Assembly: GCA_022730285.1 (NCBI GenBank)
Contig: DZCQ01000002.1
Coordinates: 66,326-130,325, forward strand
Reading direction: 5' to 3'
DNA length: 64,000 bases
Origin: Flavobacterium psychrophilum
GTDB taxonomy: Bacteria; Bacteroidota; Bacteroidia; Flavobacteriales; Flavobacteriaceae
Below the pieces are notes generated by a model that worked only from the letters and a program-made list of their open reading frames with translations, ran no database searches and had not been told where the DNA came from. This document shows, in pieces, positions 8,739-19,598 of the stretch. A program made the position numbers and the translations under genes. Numbering within the stretch: position 1 is the stretch's first letter; each line of letters begins with the position of its first letter.

Positions 8739-10142
8739 TTAAATATGTATTGCTCTATTTTCTGTGGTTGCTAAAGCAGCTTCTTTCATTGCTTCAGAAA
8801 ATGTAGGGTGTGCATGACTTGTTCTAGCAATATCTTCTGCAGATGCTCTAAATTCCATTGCGATAACTGCTTCTGCTATTAAATCTGCAGCACGAGCTCC
8901 TATAATGTGTATGCCAAGAATTTCGTCTGTTTTTGCATTTGCTATCATTTTTACAAAACCGTCTAAATCTCCACTTGCTCTAGCTCTTCCTAGGGCTTTA
9001 AATGGGAAACTTCCTGTTTTGTATTCTATTCCTTGTGTTTTTAATTGTTCTTCCGTTTGTCCTACAGCAGCAACTTCTGGCCATGTATAAACAACACCGG
9101 GTATTAAATTATAATCAATATGTGGTTTTTGTCCTGCTAGCATCTCTGCAACCATTGTGCCTTCTTCTTCTGCTTTGTGGGCTAACATTGCTCCATGTAT
9201 TACATCTCCAATGGCATAAATAGATGGACAATTTGTTTGTAGAGAATTGTTTACTATAATTTGTCCTTTATCCGATACTGTTACACCTGCATTTTCTAAT
9301 TGTAATCCATTAGTATAAGGTTTTCTTCCTACAGCAACTAATGCATAATCTCCTTGTAGAGTGATAATTTCTCCTTTGTTATTTTCGGCCTGAACTTCTA
9401 CAATATCCACATTTTTCTCTACAGACTTAACTTTATGTGATGTATAGAATTTCATTCCTTGTTTTTTCAAAACCTTTGTTAATTCTTTGGATAAAGAACT
9501 ATCCATTCCAGGAATTATTCTGTCTAAGTATTCTACAACAGATACTTGTGCTCCAAGTCGTAAATAGACTTGTCCTAATTCAATACCGATTACACCACCA
9601 CCAATAATAATAAGATGTTTTGGAATTTCTTTTAATTTAAGTGCTTCGGTAGAAGTTATAATTCGTTCTTTATCGATAGAAATAAATGGTAAATTAGCTG
9701 GTTTAGAGCCTGTTGCGATAATGGTATATTTACTCTCGATAACTTCCATAGAATTATCTTTTTTTGCGATATTTATATGGTTTGCATCTTTAAAGGAGCC
9801 TATTCCTTCAAAAACGGTAATCTTATTTTTGTCCATCAAAAATTGCACTCCACCACAAGTTTGATCTACTACTGCTTGTTTTCGGGCAATCATTTTTTCA
9901 AAATCTATGGTAATATTCCCAGATATTTCTATTCCGTTTTCGTGTAAATGTTTTAGTTCGTCATATTGGTGAGACGATGCTAAAAGTGCCTTGGAAGGAA
10001 TACAACCTACATTTAAACAAGTTCCACCTAGAGTTGGATATTTTTCAATAATAGCAGTTTTAAAACCAAGTTGGGCACAACGAATTGCGGCAACATAGCC
10101 TCCTGGGCCAGAACCTATAATGGTTACGTCAAATGAATTCAT
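8739..10142 (-). CDS. lpdA: dihydrolipoyl dehydrogenase
   Basis: This 467-aa flavoprotein disulfide reductase is the E3 subunit of 2-oxo acid dehydrogenase complexes, reoxidising dihydrolipoamide with NAD+. The FAD-binding motif GSGPGG starts at residue 10, the redox disulfide is Cys42/Cys47 in 'GGTCLNVGCIPSK', the NAD motif is 'IIGGGVIGIELGQV', and the C-terminal dimerisation domain has the catalytic 'HAHPTFSEA' with its His-Glu pair. The length and motif set are standard. No E1 or E2 genes are adjacent, so it may serve several complexes. Confidence 0.96.
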   Translation of the reverse strand: MNSFDVTIIGSGPGGYVAAIRCAQLGFKTAIIEKYPTLGGTCLNVGCIPSKALLASSHQYDELKHLHENGIEISGNITIDFEKMIARKQAVVDQTCGGVQFLMDKNKITVFEGIGSFKDANHINIAKKDNSMEVIESKYTIIATGSKPANLPFISIDKERIITSTEALKLKEIPKHLIIIGGGVIGIELGQVYLRLGAQVSVVEYLDRIIPGMDSSLSKELTKVLKKQGMKFYTSHKVKSVEKNVDIVEVQAENNKGEIITLQGDYALVAVGRKPYTNGLQLENAGVTVSDKGQIIVNNSLQTNCPSIYAIGDVIHGAMLAHKAEEEGTMVAEMLAGQKPHIDYNLIPGVVYTWPEVAAVGQTEEQLKTQGIEYKTGSFPFKALGRARASGDLDGFVKMIANAKTDEILGIHIIGARAADLIAEAVIAMEFRASAEDIARTSHAHPTFSEAMKEAALATTENRAIHI

Positions 10143-10299
10143 GATTAATTTTTTTTTATTTTTTAGTAAAGCAAAAATACACTTTTTAGTTCAATTTTAA
10201 AAATGAATTTAAGGTGGGTTCTAAAAATTAGTTGATACCTGTTTTTGGAATAATTTTGTGCGGATTTTCCCCATATTTAGTAATCAATGTAGAGATTTA

Positions 10300-10758
10300 T
10301 TAAAGTACTATATGTGTTGTGTTTTTTACTTCGGATATTGTAAATGTGCTATGTGTGCTTCCTATGTGTTGTAGTGTGGTTAATTTATTTACTAAAAATG
10401 CTCTATATTCTTCCATGTCTTGTACTAAAATTTTAAGAATATAATCATAATCGCCACTCACATGATGACATTCTAGTACTTCTGGCAATTTTACTACTTG
10501 TTTTTCAAATTGTGTTACAAATTCTTTTAGATGCTGAATTAATTTTACATGACAAAATACAACAAAATTTTTATTTATTTCTTTTTTATTGAGCAAAACA
10601 ACATATTTATCTATAATATTTTCTCGTTCTAATTTTTTTATTCGTTCATAAATAGCGGTTATAGAAAGATTTAACTTCAATGCTAATTCTTTTGTATTTT
10701 TTTTACTATCTGTTTGTAATAAATATAAAAGTTGTTTGTCGATAGAGTCTAATTTCAT
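10300..10758 (-). CDS. Lrp/AsnC family transcriptional regulator
   Basis: This 152-aa protein has an N-terminal winged helix-turn-helix (about 5-60; 'DKQLLYLLQTDSKKN' and 'LNLSITAIYERIKKLE') and a C-terminal RAM ligand-binding domain (about 65-145; 'HVSGDYDYILKI'). Such proteins bind amino acids and control their metabolism. It is divergent from the PLP-dependent Cys/Met enzyme gene across 178 bp of very AT-rich DNA, which makes that gene its most likely target. The effector is probably a sulfur or branched amino acid, by inference only. Confidence 0.93.
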   Translation of the reverse strand: MKLDSIDKQLLYLLQTDSKKNTKELALKLNLSITAIYERIKKLERENIIDKYVVLLNKKEINKNFVVFCHVKLIQHLKEFVTQFEKQVVKLPEVLECHHVSGDYDYILKILVQDMEEYRAFLVNKLTTLQHIGSTHSTFTISEVKNTTHIVL

Positions 10759-10825
10759 GGTTTAAAATAATCTAATATAAATTAAAAAATAATAATTATG
10801 CTTTATAATAATTTATAAAAATACT

Positions 10826-10855
10826 ATTTTATAGTTTTATAATCTAATTTTATAG
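10826..10855. promoter_or_regulatory. candidate Lrp-family operator (direct repeats)
   Basis: Two exact copies of ATTTTATAG (10826-10834 and 10847-10855) are 21 bp apart, two helical turns. They lie in the intergenic region between the Lrp-type gene and the enzyme gene it faces. The surrounding sequence is over 85% A+T, so chance is a real alternative. Confidence 0.3.
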
Positions 10856-10936
10856 AATTATATTGTAATTAAATTAGATGTTTTGTTTTTTTGATAAGCA
10901 TTTTAAAAAAACATAATTTTAAAAATAACTTATCTT

Positions 10937-12142
10937 ATGAACAATTTTAACCCAGCAGATGCAATTCAGGATTTACAATATTTTGGTGAATTTGGAGGCG
11001 TAAACCCTTCTATATCTGATAGTTCTACTTACACTTTTTTGTCAGCAAAAACAATGTTTGACACCTTTGAAGGAAATGCGGAAGGTTGCTATTTATATTC
11101 TAGGCATTCTTCTCCTAGTAATTTATATTTAGACAAAGCACTCGCTGCGATGGAAGGTACTGAAAGTGCGAATGTTGCAGCTTCAGGCATGGGAGCAATA
11201 ACACCAACTTTATTGCAACTGTGTGGTAATGGCGATCATATTGTATCTAGTAGAACAATATATGGTGGTACATATGCATTTCTAAAAAACTTGGCACCAA
11301 GATTTGGTATTAAAACAACATTTGTAGATATCACAAAATTGGATATAGTAGAAGCAGCGATTACGCCAAATACGAAAGTGTTGTATTGCGAAACGGTTAG
11401 TAATCCATTGTTAGAGGTTGCAAATATTGCAGAACTTTCTAAAATTGCAAAAAAGTATCATTTAAAATTAGTGGTAGATAACACTTTTTCTCCACTTTCG
11501 GTTGCTCCTAAAAAGTTAGGTGCAGATATTATAATACATAGTTTAACAAAATACATCAATGGTAGTAGCGACACTGTAGGAGGGGTAGTTTGTGCTTCTC
11601 AAGAATTTATTAATGATTTAAAAAATGTAAATTCAGGTGCCAGTATGCTTTTAGGACCAACAATGGATAGCTTAAGAAGTGCAAGTGTTTTGAAAAATCT
11701 TAGAACACTTCATATCCGTATAAAACAACATAGTGCTAATGCTCTTTTTCTTGCACAAAAAATGGAACAAGATGGCATAAAAACAGTTTATCCTGGTTTA
11801 CCAAGTCACCCAAACCATGAGCTATATAAAAGCATGATAAACAAAGAATATGGATATGGGGGAATGATGACTATAGATGTGGGCTCTTTAGATAAAGCAA
11901 ATCAATTAATGGAATTAATGCAACACAGGAATCTAGGTTATTTAGCAGTAAGTTTAGGGTTTTATAAAACCTTATTCTCTGCACCTGGCTCTTCTACCTC
12001 TAGCGAAATACCATTGGAAGAACAAAAAGAAATGGGACTAACGGATGGATTAGTGCGATTTTCCATAGGATTAGACAATAATATAGAAAGAACATACAGC
12101 ATGATGCAACATTGTATGAAAGAAATTGGAATATTAAAATAA
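10937..12142 (+). CDS. PLP-dependent Cys/Met metabolism enzyme (gamma-lyase/gamma-synthase family)
   Basis: This 401-aa enzyme belongs to the trans-sulfuration PLP family. The PLP lysine is K205 in 'SLTKYINGSSD'; Asp181 in 'VVDNTF' would contact the pyridine nitrogen, and 'YSRHSSPSN' supplies the phosphate-binding Tyr/Arg from the neighbouring subunit. It is the type often named methionine gamma-lyase in Flavobacteria, which makes methanethiol, ammonia and 2-oxobutyrate. However, the segment 'TIYGGTYAF' has Gly111 where characterised methionine gamma-lyases carry the hallmark Cys, so cystathionine gamma-lyase or a gamma-synthase remains possible. The divergent Lrp-type regulator is the likely controller. 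Confidence 0.85.
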   Translation: MNNFNPADAIQDLQYFGEFGGVNPSISDSSTYTFLSAKTMFDTFEGNAEGCYLYSRHSSPSNLYLDKALAAMEGTESANVAASGMGAITPTLLQLCGNGDHIVSSRTIYGGTYAFLKNLAPRFGIKTTFVDITKLDIVEAAITPNTKVLYCETVSNPLLEVANIAELSKIAKKYHLKLVVDNTFSPLSVAPKKLGADIIIHSLTKYINGSSDTVGGVVCASQEFINDLKNVNSGASMLLGPTMDSLRSASVLKNLRTLHIRIKQHSANALFLAQKMEQDGIKTVYPGLPSHPNHELYKSMINKEYGYGGMMTIDVGSLDKANQLMELMQHRNLGYLAVSLGFYKTLFSAPGSSTSSEIPLEEQKEMGLTDGLVRFSIGLDNNIERTYSMMQHCMKEIGILK

Positions 12143-12247
12143 ACCAACATTTATAAGTATGGTATGCTTTTTTTAGATAATTATAAAAAATAACTATTAG
12201 GAAACACTTAAAACTAAGTTGTATTTTTTACTTTTGCAGAATTATAA

Positions 12248-13876
<1,629 letters not shown>

Positions 13877-13944
13877 AGCATTTGTATTCAAAATTGTATT
13901 TAAAAAGCAGTACATTTGTAAACTATAAATAGATAATAATATAG

Positions 13945-14676
13945 ATGAAAGCCTTATTGTATAAAGAATTTCGTTCCTTTTTTGGTTCTCCAATTGGATA
14001 TTTAGTTATTGCACTTTTTTTAATACTAAACGGCTTATTTTTGTGGGTTTTTGAAGGAGATTACAATATTTTAAACGCAGGTTTCGCAGATATGAATCCA
14101 TTTTTTACTATTGCTCCTTGGATTATGCTTTTTTTAATTCCAGCAGTAACCATGCGGAGTTTCTCGGACGAAAAAATACAAGGTACTATGGAATTGTTAC
14201 TCACAAAACCATTGTCTATTTGGGAAATTGTAGGTGGGAAATTTTTAGGAGCTTTTCTATTATTATTAATCGCTCTTGTTCCAACATTTATCTATATAAA
14301 AATAATTTATGACTACGGATTACCGTCTGGCAATATAGATTTTGGTAGCACACTAGGTTCTTATTTAGGATTATTGTTTTTAATGACTTCTTACACAGCA
14401 ATTGGTATATTTAGTTCTATTATTTCAGAAAATCAAGTAGTAGCTTTTGTTATTTCGATTTTTATATGTTTTCTTTTTTATTTTGGATTTCAAGGCATTT
14501 CTACCTTATCTTATTTTGCAGATTACGCTCCAATTATCATGAGTTTAGGTATGGATTATCATTTTAAAAGCATGAGTCGTGGAGTTATAGATACTCGAGA
14601 TGTTCTCTACTTTGCAAGTATCACATTCTTCTTTTTAGTACTTTCTGTTTATAATTTAAAAGCATTGAAGCAATAA
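13945..14676 (+). CDS. gldF: gliding motility ABC transporter permease GldF
   Basis: This 243-aa inner-membrane protein has about six hydrophobic segments, with the typical ABC-2 permease start 'LLYKEFRSFFGSPIGYLVIA' and 'GTMELLLTKPLSIWEIV'. It matches GldF, which with GldG and the ATPase GldA forms a transporter needed for gliding in F. johnsoniae. Its stop overlaps the gldG start by one base (TAATG). gldA is not in this window. A TACATTTG box at 13911-13918 may be the -7 element of its promoter. Confidence 0.93.
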   Translation: MKALLYKEFRSFFGSPIGYLVIALFLILNGLFLWVFEGDYNILNAGFADMNPFFTIAPWIMLFLIPAVTMRSFSDEKIQGTMELLLTKPLSIWEIVGGKFLGAFLLLLIALVPTFIYIKIIYDYGLPSGNIDFGSTLGSYLGLLFLMTSYTAIGIFSSIISENQVVAFVISIFICFLFYFGFQGISTLSYFADYAPIIMSLGMDYHFKSMSRGVIDTRDVLYFASITFFFLVLSVYNLKALKQ

Positions 14677-16355
14677 TGAAAAAGTTTTTCACTAATAATA
14701 AAAATTTAGTTGGTTTATTGCTTTTTGTAATAATACTAAACATACTTGGGAGTTATTTCTTTTACAGATTTGATTTAACACAAGACCATCGATATACCTT
14801 GTCTAAAACTTCGTTGCAAATTATAAAAAAAGTAAAACAACCATTATATATAGACGTTTTTTTAGAAGGAAATTTTCCGCCAGAATTTAAAAGATTACAA
14901 ACAGAAACAAAACAACTTTTAGACGAATTCAAATCAGAAAATTCAAATATTATTTATCAATTTGTAAATCCTATTGAAAACCCTGACGAAGCAGATGCTA
15001 TAACAGATTCTTTTATTCAAAGAGGTTTAACTCCAATTAAATTGTCGGTTGAAGATAAAGGCAAAAAAACACAAGAAGTTGTTTTTCCTTGGGCAATAGC
15101 TACTTATGGTAATAAAAGCACTAAAATTCCATTACTTAAAAATAAATTAGGAGCAACTACCGAACAAAAAGTGGTAAGCTCTGTGCAACAATTAGAATAT
15201 GCTTTTGTAGATGCTTTTCATACCGTAACAACCCAAAAACGAAAAAAAATTGCAATTTTAAAGGGAAATAATGAACTTCCCGATATTTTTAAAGCAGATT
15301 TTTTAAAAACACTTCGTGAAAACTACTTTATTGCACCTTTCCCGTTAGATTCTGTCCAAGAAAAACCAGATTTAATCAATAGAGCTTTACAAACATTTGA
15401 TTTAGCAATAATTGCCAAACCTAAAGCAGCATTTACAGATAAAGAAAAGCAAGTTTTAGACCAATTTATTATAAATGGAGGGAAAACTATTTGGTTAGTA
15501 GAAAATGTTTCGATAGAAATGACAGACCTATCCAAAACAGGAACCAGCTATGCCTTTCCACTTAATTTAGAATTAAATGATATGTTTTTTAAATACGGTT
15601 TTAGAATAAATCCAGTATTGGTTAAAGATATTCAGGCAACCCCAATTTCATTAGCGTCTGGTAAACAAGGAAATGAAACACAATATCAAAATTATCCTTG
15701 GTTTTACGCACCTTTCGTCTTTCCAGAAAGCAAGCATCCAATTGTGACAAACATAGACGGATTAAAATTTGATTTCGTAAATGCAATTGATACTATCAAA
15801 AATTCTATCAAAAAAACTATTTTGCTAAATTCTTCTATTTATTCCAAAAAAATAGGAACGCCTGTTGAGGTCGATTTAAAAATGGTAAATGAAAAGCCAA
15901 ATCCAAAAGAATATTCTGCAGGAAGCATTCCAGTTGCAGTATTGTTGGAAGGAAATTTTACTTCTATGTACGAAAATAGAGTATTGCCGTTTGCTGACAA
16001 AAGCTATAAAACAAAGAATAAAAATTCTAAAATGATTGTCATTTCTGATGGAGATATAATAAAAAATCAAGTTGATGAAAAAGGACAACCTTTAGAATTA
16101 GGTTTTGATAAATGGACAAATCAAATGTATTCTAACAAAGAATTTTTGCTAAATTGTGTTAATTATCTACTAGACGAAAATGGATTGCTAAACATACGAA
16201 GCAAACAAGTTGATTTACCCTTGTTAGATAAAGAAAAAGTGTACGAGGATTATACAGATATACAAATGATAGTTCTAGGTTTCCCACTATTATTGTTAGC
16301 AATATTTGGTTCCATAAACTATTGGGTTAGGAAAAGAAAATTTGGTAAACAGTAA
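14676..16355 (+). CDS. gldG: gliding motility ABC transporter auxiliary protein GldG
   Basis: This 559-aa protein has an N-terminal membrane anchor (about 10-30), a large extracytoplasmic domain of the GldG/ABC-2 auxiliary type ('DQFIINGGKTIWLVENV', 'MIVISDGDIIKN'), and a C-terminal membrane segment at about 532-552 followed by the basic tail 'RKRKFGKQ'. GldG works with GldF and GldA in gliding. The start ATG overlaps the gldF stop, so the two are translationally coupled. Length is as expected for the family. Confidence 0.93.
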   Translation: MKKFFTNNKNLVGLLLFVIILNILGSYFFYRFDLTQDHRYTLSKTSLQIIKKVKQPLYIDVFLEGNFPPEFKRLQTETKQLLDEFKSENSNIIYQFVNPIENPDEADAITDSFIQRGLTPIKLSVEDKGKKTQEVVFPWAIATYGNKSTKIPLLKNKLGATTEQKVVSSVQQLEYAFVDAFHTVTTQKRKKIAILKGNNELPDIFKADFLKTLRENYFIAPFPLDSVQEKPDLINRALQTFDLAIIAKPKAAFTDKEKQVLDQFIINGGKTIWLVENVSIEMTDLSKTGTSYAFPLNLELNDMFFKYGFRINPVLVKDIQATPISLASGKQGNETQYQNYPWFYAPFVFPESKHPIVTNIDGLKFDFVNAIDTIKNSIKKTILLNSSIYSKKIGTPVEVDLKMVNEKPNPKEYSAGSIPVAVLLEGNFTSMYENRVLPFADKSYKTKNKNSKMIVISDGDIIKNQVDEKGQPLELGFDKWTNQMYSNKEFLLNCVNYLLDENGLLNIRSKQVDLPLLDKEKVYEDYTDIQMIVLGFPLLLLAIFGSINYWVRKRKFGKQ

Positions 16356-16366
16356 TCACAAAATAT

Positions 16367-16397
16367 TTGGCAAACTAATTAATTTGTCCTACATTTG
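16367..16397 (+). promoter_or_regulatory. Bacteroidota-type promoter of dnaN
   Basis: TTG (16367-16369), a 20-nt spacer, and TACATTTG (16390-16397) match the flavobacterial consensus of TTG and TAnnTTTG spaced by roughly 17-23 nt. The -7 box ends about 44 nt before the dnaN ATG. Confidence 0.6.
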
Positions 16398-16441
16398 TGG
16401 AATATAATTAGTAAAATTCAGTATAAAAATAAATTAAAATG

Positions 16442-17560
16442 ATGAAATTTATAGTTTCAAGTTCCTATTTGCTAAAACAATTACAAGTTTTGGGTAGTGT
16501 TATAAACAGTAACAATTCTTTGCCAATACTAGATAATTTTTTATTTGAATTAAAAAAGAATGAATTATTAGTTTCTTCCTCCGATTTAGAAACTACCATG
16601 TCCGCATCTTTAACAATAGATTCGGATAGTGAAGGTAGTGTTGCAGTTCCTGCTAAATTATTACTAGAAATTTTAAAAACATTTCCAGAACAACCTTTAA
16701 CATTTACAGTCGAAGAAAATAGCACCATAGAAATTAGCTCTCAATCAGGAAAATACGCATTAGCTTACGTGTCTGGAGATGAGTTTCCAAAGCCTGTAAC
16801 TTTAGAAGAACCGTCTAAAACAGTAGTGCCTGCCGAAGTGCTATCTACTGCTGTAACTAAAACTATTTTTGCTGCTGGTAACGATGATTTAAGACCAGTA
16901 ATGTCAGGAGTATTTTTTCAATTTTCTCCCGAAGGACTAATATTTGTAGCCACCGACGCACACAAACTAGTTAAATATGCTAGAAATGATGTTCACGCAT
17001 CTGAAATAGCAGATTTTATTATGCCAAGAAAACCACTTACAATTTTAAAAGGAATTTTAGCAACATCAAACTCAGATGTTTTAATAGAATATAATAATTC
17101 TAACGCCATGTTTTCATTTGATAACTACTTGTTAATGTGTAGATTGATTGATGGAAAATATCCAAATTATGATGCTGTTATTCCAAAAGAAAATCCTAAC
17201 AAACTTATAATAGACAGAACATTATTGTTAAACTCTGTAAAAAGGGTTGCTATTTTTTCTAACAAAACCACACATCAAATAAGACTTAAAGTTGCTGGAA
17301 CCGAATTAAATATTTCTGCAGAAGATATTGATTATTCTAACAAAGCAGAAGAAAGGCTTACTTGCGAATACCAAGGAGATGATTTGCAAATAGGTTTTAA
17401 TTCCAGATTTTTAACAGAAATGCTTGCAAACTTACAGTCGGATATGATTATGCTGGAAATGTCCACACCAAACAAAGCGGGAATACTAACACCAATTGAT
17501 GGATTAGATGAAGGAGAAGTAATAACCATGTTAGTAATGCCAGTTATGTTAAATAGTTAA
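16442..17560 (+). CDS. dnaN: DNA polymerase III subunit beta (sliding clamp)
   Basis: This 372-aa protein is the ring-forming processivity clamp of the replicative polymerase. It has the three-fold clamp domain repeat, 'SSNNSLPILDNFL'-like N-terminal sequence ('VINSNNSLPILDNF'), 'ATDAHKLVKYAR', and the C-terminal 'ITMLVMPVML'. Two ATGs sit in tandem at 16439 and 16442; I choose the second because family members begin MKFIVSS. It is close downstream of gldG but has its own candidate promoter. No dnaA or origin is adjacent. Confidence 0.97.
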   Translation: MKFIVSSSYLLKQLQVLGSVINSNNSLPILDNFLFELKKNELLVSSSDLETTMSASLTIDSDSEGSVAVPAKLLLEILKTFPEQPLTFTVEENSTIEISSQSGKYALAYVSGDEFPKPVTLEEPSKTVVPAEVLSTAVTKTIFAAGNDDLRPVMSGVFFQFSPEGLIFVATDAHKLVKYARNDVHASEIADFIMPRKPLTILKGILATSNSDVLIEYNNSNAMFSFDNYLLMCRLIDGKYPNYDAVIPKENPNKLIIDRTLLLNSVKRVAIFSNKTTHQIRLKVAGTELNISAEDIDYSNKAEERLTCEYQGDDLQIGFNSRFLTEMLANLQSDMIMLEMSTPNKAGILTPIDGLDEGEVITMLVMPVMLNS

Positions 17561-17609
17561 CTAAAAAATACATCTAACACTCTATAAAAAAAACAAAAAA
17601 CAAAAGAAA

Positions 17610-18803
17610 ATGAATATACACGAATACCAAGGAAAAGAAATTCTAGCCAGTTATGGCGTTCGAATTCAGCGTGGAATAGTAGCAAACAATCCTATTGAAG
17701 CAGTAGCTGCTGCTAAATTACTTACTGCAGAAACAGGTACATCTTGGCATGTAATAAAAGCACAAGTTCATGCTGGTGGACGCGGAAAAGGTGGAGGGGT
17801 GAAATTAGCAAAAAATTTACAAGAAGTAGAAGATCTTGCAAATCAAATTATAGGAATGCAATTAATAACACCTCAAACATCTGCTGAAGGTAAAAAAGTG
17901 CATAAAATTTTAGTTGCCGAAGACGTTTATTATCCTGGTGAAAGCGAAACATCTGAATTTTATATGTCGGTATTGCTAAATAGAGCTAAAGGACGTAACA
18001 TGATTGTGTATTCAACTGAAGGTGGAATGGATATTGAAGAAGTCGCAGAACACACTCCGCACTTAATTTTTAATGAAGAAATAGATCCAGCAGTTGGTTT
18101 ACAAGCTTTTCAATCAAGAAGAATTGCTTTTAATTTAGGCTTATCAGGTACTGCATTTAAAGAAATGGTTAAGTTTATTGAGGCATTGTACAATGCTTAT
18201 ATAGGTTCTGATGCTTCAATGTTTGAAATAAATCCTGTTTTAAAAACTTCGGATAATAAGATTATGGCAGTAGACGCAAAAGTTGCTATTGACGACAATG
18301 CACTATATCGTCAGCCGAAATATGCTGAAATGCGAGATATTAGAGAAGAAAATCCAATTGAAGTGGAAGCAAAAGAAGTAGGACTTAATTATGTAGATTT
18401 AGATGGAACAGTAGGTTGCATGGTTAATGGAGCAGGTCTTGCAATGGCAACAATGGATTTAATTAAATATGCTGGTTTTGAACCTGCTAACTTTTTAGAT
18501 GTAGGAGGTACTGCCGATGCAAAACGTGTTGAAACTGCTTTTAGAATTATTTTAAAAGATCCTAACGTAAAAGCAATTTTGATTAATATTTTTGGAGGAA
18601 TTGTTCGTTGTGATAGAGTTGCACAAGGTGTTGTAGATGCTTATAAAAATATGGGTGATGCAATTAAAGTGCCTATTATTGTAAGATTGCAAGGAACAAA
18701 TGCAGAAATTGCAAAAGAATTAATTGATAGTTCTGGAATGCCAATTTTGAGTGCGGTTGAATTTCAAGAAGCAGCAGATCAAGTTCAAGCAGCATTATCT
18801 TAA
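17610..18803 (+). CDS. sucC: succinyl-CoA ligase (ADP-forming) subunit beta
   Basis: This 397-aa subunit binds ATP or ADP and succinate in the TCA cycle. It starts with the conserved 'MNIHEYQGKEIL', has the ATP-grasp domain ('VKAQVHAGGRGKGGGVK'-like segment) and the C-terminal ligase domain with 'LDVGGTADAKRV' and 'NIFGGIVRCD'. The alpha subunit gene sucD is not adjacent; a terminator follows directly, so sucC is the end of its transcript. Such separation of sucC and sucD occurs in Bacteroidota. Confidence 0.97.
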   Translation: MNIHEYQGKEILASYGVRIQRGIVANNPIEAVAAAKLLTAETGTSWHVIKAQVHAGGRGKGGGVKLAKNLQEVEDLANQIIGMQLITPQTSAEGKKVHKILVAEDVYYPGESETSEFYMSVLLNRAKGRNMIVYSTEGGMDIEEVAEHTPHLIFNEEIDPAVGLQAFQSRRIAFNLGLSGTAFKEMVKFIEALYNAYIGSDASMFEINPVLKTSDNKIMAVDAKVAIDDNALYRQPKYAEMRDIREENPIEVEAKEVGLNYVDLDGTVGCMVNGAGLAMATMDLIKYAGFEPANFLDVGGTADAKRVETAFRIILKDPNVKAILINIFGGIVRCDRVAQGVVDAYKNMGDAIKVPIIVRLQGTNAEIAKELIDSSGMPILSAVEFQEAADQVQAALS

Positions 18804-18830
18804 AGTATAATTGAAAAATATAATTATTAA

Positions 18831-18860
18831 CCTAAACACTTATTGTTTAGGTTTTTTTTT
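18831..18860 (+). terminator. Rho-independent terminator of sucC
   Basis: CCTAAACA (18831-18838) pairs perfectly with TGTTTAGG (18844-18851) around a 5-nt loop and is followed by nine T residues. Confidence 0.9.
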
Positions 18861-18875
18861 ATAAATTAACATTAA

Positions 18876-19069
18876 TGTCCGATAAAATTAGCCTATTATT
18901 TTTCTGAAATTTGAAATATCCTAAATTATTGATTTTCATTGCTTTTTTTTCTTGAAAAATTGATAATTGAAAAAAATAATTTTCATATATCAATCTCTTA
19001 AAAGGGTTTCAAAAAACAAGCAAATCGTTTTGAAGCCATATTAATAGATTTATAAGTTTTTATCGGACA
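18876..19069. repeat. 194-bp segment bounded by perfect 12-bp inverted repeats
   Basis: TGTCCGATAAAA (18876-18887) has its exact reverse complement at 19058-19069. Inside, a 10-bp hairpin (19005-19014 with 19028-19037, one G-T pair, 13-nt loop) sits near the right end. No convincing coding sequence lies inside and no target-site duplication is evident (left flank ATTAA, right flank ACAAT). The layout resembles a miniature inverted-repeat element or the ends of a lost insertion sequence. Confidence 0.5.
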
Positions 19070-19092
19070 ACAATGAAAAGCAAGCAAAAAAA

Positions 19093-19443
19093 ATGCTTAA
19101 TAAGCTTAAGAAACAATCTGTAAATGTCAATTTTTTTGATGATAATTATCAATTTCTAGAAAATGTAAACTGCTGGCATAGCGACTGGAAATTTGAATCA
19201 AATGAAGTAGAATACTATATTTCTCAAATGATTGGATATGATTTTACCTTTGAATATCCCGAAGAAATATACAGTCATAATCTGTTTCCTTATTTACAAA
19301 TAGAACTTTCTAAACTTGATTTTGAGCTAATGAGTTTTGATACACAATCTGATAGTTATTTGTTTTTTCTTGCAAATAAAAAAGATGTAAATCGAATTTT
19401 GGAATTATCACAAATAATAGATGTAAAAAATGATAAGTTATAG
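19093..19443 (+). CDS. hypothetical protein, 116 aa
   Basis: I do not recognise this protein. It is acidic and rich in Asp, Glu, Phe and Tyr, has no signal peptide or membrane segment, and ends in a charged helix-like stretch ('KKDVNRILELSQII'). It looks like a small soluble alpha/beta domain. The gene starts 24 nt after the inverted-repeat segment. Its frame stays open upstream to a stop at 19045, through the right repeat arm, but without a standard start, so it may be a 5'-truncated gene. It is flanked by a terminator on the left and a convergent dehydrogenase on the right. Confidence 0.6.
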   Translation: MLNKLKKQSVNVNFFDDNYQFLENVNCWHSDWKFESNEVEYYISQMIGYDFTFEYPEEIYSHNLFPYLQIELSKLDFELMSFDTQSDSYLFFLANKKDVNRILELSQIIDVKNDKL

Positions 19444-19598
19444 CATTTTAGTAGTAAAAACGATATAATATTGTATTTTGATTTACACGGAAATTACATA
19501 AAATATTGATTTTTAATTATTTAAATTTATTTTAAGTCTTTTACTTTTCGATTTTAAAACTTTCGACTTACTTAGACGACAGCAAAAATTATATAAAA

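Noticed and set aside
19073-19123. Short open frame MKSKQKKCLISLRNNL beside the inverted repeat
   Set aside because: It is 16 codons, overlaps the 116-aa frame and has no supporting feature.
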